NCBI GenBank assembly: GCA_947505055.1
Contig: CANNLO010000134.1
Location: 1 to 11,415, forward strand
Length of the DNA: 11,415 bases
Source: Methylococcaceae bacterium
GTDB lineage: Bacteria > Pseudomonadota > Gammaproteobacteria > Methylococcales > Methylomonadaceae
Reading direction: 5' to 3'
Part shown: one piece after another, positions 8,557 to 11,415 of the stretch
Layout: each line of letters begins with the position of its first letter
Numbering within the stretch: position 1 is the first letter of the stretch
Notes under the pieces: generated by a model
The model's database searches: none
What the model saw: the letters and a program-made list of their open reading frames with translations, nothing else
Told to the model about the DNA's origin: nothing
Position numbers and translations under genes: made by a program

Positions 8557-9399
8557 TTATTCCTCAACCAACGTCTCTATCCGGTAAAAACCTTCGCGAT
8601 CATGACCCAAGATATCGGCTAGCCAAGGTAAAACCTGTTTCATTTCGGGTGCTAAAGTCCAGGGAGGATTAATAACGATTATGCCGCTGGCAGTCATGCC
8701 GTGTTCGTTGCTGTCTGCGCGGATCCCGAGTTCAAAGAGTTGAATGTTTTTGATGCCGCAGTTGCGTAATGCCAGTTCGAGTTTTTTATTGCGTGCCCGC
8801 TCAATGACCGGATACCAGAGTGCATAAGTTCCCGAGGCAAATCGTTTGTGCATGCCTACCAAGGTTTCAACTACCTGTTGGTAATCGCTTTTAATTTCGT
8901 AGGACGGATCAAGCAAAATTAATCCCCGTTTCTCGAACGGCGGCAATTGTTTCAAGCTCGCAGTTAAGCCGTTAGCATGAAAGACATGCATGCGCTTATC
9001 CTTGTTAGCAATTTCAGTTAATAACTTGAATTCGGTGCTATGCAGTTCATATAAACACAAGCGATCTTTCTCGCGCAGTAGCTGTTTGGTAATTAACGGT
9101 GAGCCGGGATAGCGGGAGAGATTGTCAGTGCTGTTAAAGCGTTTGACTAAACTTAAATAGTGGGCAACAGAGTCGGGTAAATCATCGCGTTGCCATAATT
9201 TGGCGATACCGGAGTCAAATTCGCGGTTTTTTAAGGCATAATCGCCATCCAAATCATATTTGCCTGGTCCGGCATGAGTGTCGATACAGCAAAAAGGTTT
9301 ATCTTTTTTTGTCAGGTATTCAAGGTTTAGAATCAGGATGATATGTTTTAAAACATCGGCAAAATTGCCTGCGTGAAAAGCGTGTCGGTAACTAAGCAT
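8557..9399 (-). CDS. rlmJ: 23S rRNA (adenine-2030 N6)-methyltransferase
   Basis: An S-adenosylmethionine-dependent methyltransferase of 280 residues, the same length class as E. coli RlmJ, which methylates A2030 of 23S rRNA. The start MLSYRHAFHAGNFADVLKH is the family hallmark. SAM-binding DTHAGPGKYDL lies at 40-50, PGSPLI at 98-103, and the C-terminal MTASGIIVINPPW is conserved. The catalytic motif reads DPSYE at 164-168 where E. coli has DPPYE; Asp164 is kept and the second proline is serine. I recall the same variant in some RlmJ homologues, so loss of activity is not implied. The gene starts 11 bases after the stop of the RMD1-like gene on the same strand, which makes one operon very likely. 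Its own ribosome site is weak, which fits translational coupling. No clear terminator lies between it and glnS. Confidence 0.95.
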   Translation of the reverse strand: MLSYRHAFHAGNFADVLKHIILILNLEYLTKKDKPFCCIDTHAGPGKYDLDGDYALKNREFDSGIAKLWQRDDLPDSVAHYLSLVKRFNSTDNLSRYPGSPLITKQLLREKDRLCLYELHSTEFKLLTEIANKDKRMHVFHANGLTASLKQLPPFEKRGLILLDPSYEIKSDYQQVVETLVGMHKRFASGTYALWYPVIERARNKKLELALRNCGIKNIQLFELGIRADSNEHGMTASGIIVINPPWTLAPEMKQVLPWLADILGHDREGFYRIETLVEE

Positions 9400-9410
9400 G
9401 AGTGAGTAAT

Positions 9411-10205
9411 TTAAAATACTTTATCAACAATCGTCATGCCTATTTCAAAAGCAATCAGCCATATTATGATCCATTCGAGTATCGTCGAATGTCGATGTTT
9501 TTGTTCGTCCGCCAGCATTTCAAAAAGTTCATGAATCGTTTCCAGTTTTTTGGACAGTACGTCGGTGCGTGGGGTTATTTCCAGATACTTTGCCGTGATA
9601 CCGTAAAAAGCTTCGTATTCAGGGTATTCCCAAAAGAAATCGGGTGTATCCAGCAAGTCATAATTTAATATGATATCGCTTTTGGTTAGAAACAGTTGCC
9701 CCCTGATTTTGGCGATTTTATTACGGCTTAATTTGATGCTGCCATTTTCTGCTAACGATCTGGGAATATAACTGGTGTTGTTGATTGTGGTGATGGCATT
9801 GGTTTCAAAAGACGCCAGTTTGATGGATTGAGCCATGCCTTGGGATAAGGAAAATATCAAAATCGGATCTGAAGATTCTATTTCAATATGATCTTCAATA
9901 ATGCGTGTGTTCGGGCAATCAAGAGCGAAAGTGAAGTTGTCTTCTTCTATCGCAGCTAACGGATTTTCTGAATGCTCAAGCAATAACTGATGCAGTTTTG
10001 TTTGTTGTTCAGAGCTGACGTTCCAATGTACAACCGCGCCATAGGCAAAAACGATAGACCAGGAATAATCATCCTCAATGAGCAGAGCGCCTTTAATGAT
10101 GCGGATCAGCGTTGAGTCAGACAGTAATTTTGACAGCGCATTAATGTCGAAACGTTGTGCCAGACAATAGGCTACGCAATGCTTAATGGATTGATTTTCA
10201 GACAT
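9411..10205 (-). CDS. RMD1/YagE family protein (DUF155), tail-anchored
   Basis: A protein of 264 residues of the RMD1/DUF155 family, which includes yeast Rmd1 and human mitochondrial RMND1. The conserved C-terminal block is visible: FWEYPEYEAFY, then RTDVLSKKLETIHELFEMLADEQKHRHS (a probable coiled-coil helix), then ILEWIIIWLIAFEIGMTIV (241-259), a single hydrophobic segment that should span the inner membrane and leave five residues outside. The N-terminal two thirds carry WSIVFAYGAVVHWN, also typical. There is no signal peptide, so the bulk should face the cytoplasm. The biochemical function in bacteria is unknown to me. RMND1 is reported to support mitochondrial translation, which makes the adjacent rlmJ notable. 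The start ATG at 10205 has only a weak GAG upstream. A TATAAT at 10229-10224 would give a leader of about 12 bases. Confidence 0.9.
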   Translation of the reverse strand: MSENQSIKHCVAYCLAQRFDINALSKLLSDSTLIRIIKGALLIEDDYSWSIVFAYGAVVHWNVSSEQQTKLHQLLLEHSENPLAAIEEDNFTFALDCPNTRIIEDHIEIESSDPILIFSLSQGMAQSIKLASFETNAITTINNTSYIPRSLAENGSIKLSRNKIAKIRGQLFLTKSDIILNYDLLDTPDFFWEYPEYEAFYGITAKYLEITPRTDVLSKKLETIHELFEMLADEQKHRHSTILEWIIIWLIAFEIGMTIVDKVF

Positions 10206-10684
10206 AAATGGTACTCAAAAGTTATTATACATGGCGAGGCCATAGTTGCGGATTTCTGAGCGGCCATGGAGCTACAAAACCGGATGCAGGGCTTATTATG
10301 CAACTGTTTATGCGTTTTGATATTTAATAATATGGCTCGAACATGGATTCCACATCACAGTGCGGAGTATAGCGTTTAGCAGGTTGCCGGATCAGATCCC
10401 TAATGAAAAAAAACAATAAATAGAAAGCTACTTTCCATATGCTGTCTTTAGAGGGGCTTAAAAACTATTGATTATACTGATTTTAAGTAGATTTCTAAAT
10501 AGCCTAAGTCAGAATGAGTCAACATTGCCATTTTAGCAGCGAGGTTTGAGCTGCGTATTTAGTTAAAGTGCGATTATTTGTCTTAATCTAGGGCATCCTT
10601 CGCTTAACAAAGCTGTAATTCATGTCCTATGTCAAAAATCAACAGTTAAAAGCCTAATATTTTCTTGCTTAAAAATGTTTAAAA
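10206..10684. other. Gene-poor spacer of 479 bases
   Basis: Stops are dense on inspection and I see no frame with recognisable protein similarity. It holds the candidate -10 box of the RMD1-rlmJ operon, a short hairpin ATGGC-GAG-GCCAT near 10231-10243, and an AT-rich dyad CTTAAAA...TTTTAAG with a 17-base loop near 10458-10488. No tRNA or repeat array is apparent. The length leaves room for a small RNA or a decayed gene, but I cannot support either. Confidence 0.5.
10224..10229 (-). promoter_or_regulatory. Candidate -10 box for the RMD1-rlmJ operon
   Basis: A perfect TATAAT on the minus strand, directly preceded by TG, lies 18 bases upstream of the RMD1-like ATG. No convincing -35 hexamer is seen at standard spacing. 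A start near 10217 would give an unusually short leader. A second, weaker TATAAT in the spacer (near 10470, minus strand) is an alternative that would give a leader of more than 200 bases. Confidence 0.4.
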
Positions 10685-11101
10685 TCAGTCGGTAATCTTG
10701 ACTAGCCAGCCATTTTCGCCTTCGCATCTTGAAATTTTAGCGTTAACTTTTATGTTGATTCTTGCGATGGTGTCATGAAGTTCTGAGGGTAGCATTCCTT
10801 TTACAATATAAAAAGTTTCTTTATCTTCGGTGGTTAGCGTTACAGGAATTGATTTTACAGTGACTTCAATTTGTTCCGGTTTCTCAACATTGAAGGCCAG
10901 AAAAGAGAAGGCAGAACCTCGGGTAGCTGTCTCTAAATGTGCTGGTGTAAACTTGGTCAGTTGCGGTTTGGAACAGGCATTTTCACTACCACCACCCGAA
11001 CTACTGCCGCCATGACCACTATGATGTTCTGAAGCATAAGCAGTGTTGATATTAACGCCAGCTAGCATAAATATAATGGTCAGAAGTTTGGGTGCTTTCA
11101 T
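10685..11101 (-). CDS. Small exported protein of unknown function with His/Gly/Ser-rich N-terminus
   Basis: I do not recognise this family. The 138-residue protein begins with a clear Sec signal peptide: Lys2 and Lys5, a hydrophobic core LLTIIFMLAGVNI, and the cleavage site AYA-SE after residue 23. The mature protein is about 115 residues. It opens with EHHSGHGGSSSGGGSENA (25-42), a flexible stretch with three histidines. A compact, strand-rich domain follows, with only two cysteines, Cys43 and Cys126, one near each end, which could form a disulfide in the periplasm. Alternating hydrophobic residues (IEVTVKSIPVTLTT, ARINIKVNAKI) suggest an immunoglobulin-like beta sandwich, which is an inference. 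The histidines could bind metal, also unproven. The ATG at 11101 has AAGG 8 bases upstream. It appears to be a single-gene unit with its own candidate promoter. Confidence 0.75.
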   Translation of the reverse strand: MKAPKLLTIIFMLAGVNINTAYASEHHSGHGGSSSGGGSENACSKPQLTKFTPAHLETATRGSAFSFLAFNVEKPEQIEVTVKSIPVTLTTEDKETFYIVKGMLPSELHDTIARINIKVNAKISRCEGENGWLVKITD

Positions 11102-11148
11102 GAGCTTAACCTTTTAATTATTGTTTTTATTATTTTAAGAGTAAACCG

Positions 11149-11169
11149 GGCCCATTTGAAATAGGGGCC
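11149..11169. other. Hairpin in the leader of the exported-protein gene
   Basis: GGCCC (11149-11153) pairs with GGGCC (11165-11169), and ATT/AAT can extend the stem towards the loop with a small bulge. It lies in the predicted leader, about 48 bases upstream of the ATG. No U-run follows on the minus strand, so it is not a simple terminator. It is the only GC-rich element in a very AT-rich leader. Confidence 0.35.
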
Positions 11170-11201
11170 AAGTTATGTGAAAACTTGTGAGTTTATTGCT
11201 G

Positions 11202-11230
11202 ATTATATTCATAAACGATATGCCAAACAA
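11202..11230 (-). promoter_or_regulatory. Candidate promoter of the exported-protein gene
   Basis: On the minus strand TTGTTT (11230-11225, keeping the important TTG of the -35 box) lies 17 bases before a perfect TATAAT (11207-11202). Transcription would start near 11195, giving a leader of about 94 bases. A second TATAAT lies just upstream with no good -35 partner. The surrounding sequence is AT-rich, which raises the chance of accidental boxes. Confidence 0.45.
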
Positions 11231-11415
11231 TTATATTGTTGTTTCTATTGAAATTTATTTTTCAGCGTAATTTTTTGTAATAAACAGGGGGTCTATTAGG
11301 TCGAATGTAATAAATTCAGGCAACATGTTACTTATCTTCGGGTGTAAGAACCACATAAAAAATCCGGCGTGTAAGATTCAATATAGATAATTAAAAACAC
11401 ACTGTTACTAAGTGC
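11231..11415. other. Non-coding right end
   Basis: AT-rich sequence with no frame I can support. The octamer GTGTAAGA occurs twice (near 11342 and 11369), and a short dyad AACAAT-TAT-ATTGTT covers about 11227-11241. Neither is clearly more than chance. The region probably contains upstream promoter sequence of the exported-protein gene. Confidence 0.4.

Noticed and set aside
10206..10684. Possible decayed transposase or tRNA gene in the spacer
   Set aside because: No frame showed a recognisable protein fragment and no cloverleaf or CCA-type acceptor pairing was found.

Overview
The window reads as an ordinary housekeeping stretch of a gammaproteobacterial chromosome of moderate GC content. 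GltB, the UbiF/UbiI-type hydroxylase, GlnS and RlmJ all resemble their Escherichia coli counterparts closely. The mix of genes and the style of the PilZ and RMD1 proteins would fit a methanotroph of the Methylococcales, but that placement is an impression and not a proof. I see no rRNA, tRNA, CRISPR array, insertion sequence, phage gene or integration site.

Layout. Positions 1-4126 (minus) hold the first 1375 codons of gltB, the large subunit of glutamate synthase, whose C-terminus runs off the left edge. A 405-base divergent spacer carries a near-consensus promoter for gltB and a weaker candidate for the plus-strand gene that follows, a ubiquinone-pathway FAD hydroxylase (4532-5749). Next on the plus strand is a PilZ-domain gene (5857-6244) broken by two single-base frameshifts. 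A hairpin at 6247-6276 separates this plus-strand pair from a run of four minus-strand genes. In transcription order these are an RMD1/DUF155 membrane protein (10205-9411), the 23S rRNA methyltransferase rlmJ (9399-8557), glutaminyl-tRNA synthetase glnS (8458-6794) and an NTF2/SnoaL-like small protein (6723-6316). A gene-poor spacer of about 480 bases and a small exported protein of unknown function (11101-10685) complete the right side.

How the genes fit together. GltB supplies glutamate from glutamine and 2-oxoglutarate, and GlnS charges glutamine onto tRNA. The RMD1-like protein, RlmJ and GlnS form a translation-themed neighbourhood: RMD1 and RlmJ are 11 bases apart and almost certainly co-transcribed. 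This is suggestive because the human mitochondrial relative RMND1 is linked to mitochondrial translation. I found no clear new multi-gene system. The points most worth a second look are the RMD1-rlmJ pairing, the doubly frameshifted PilZ gene and the uncharacterised exported protein.
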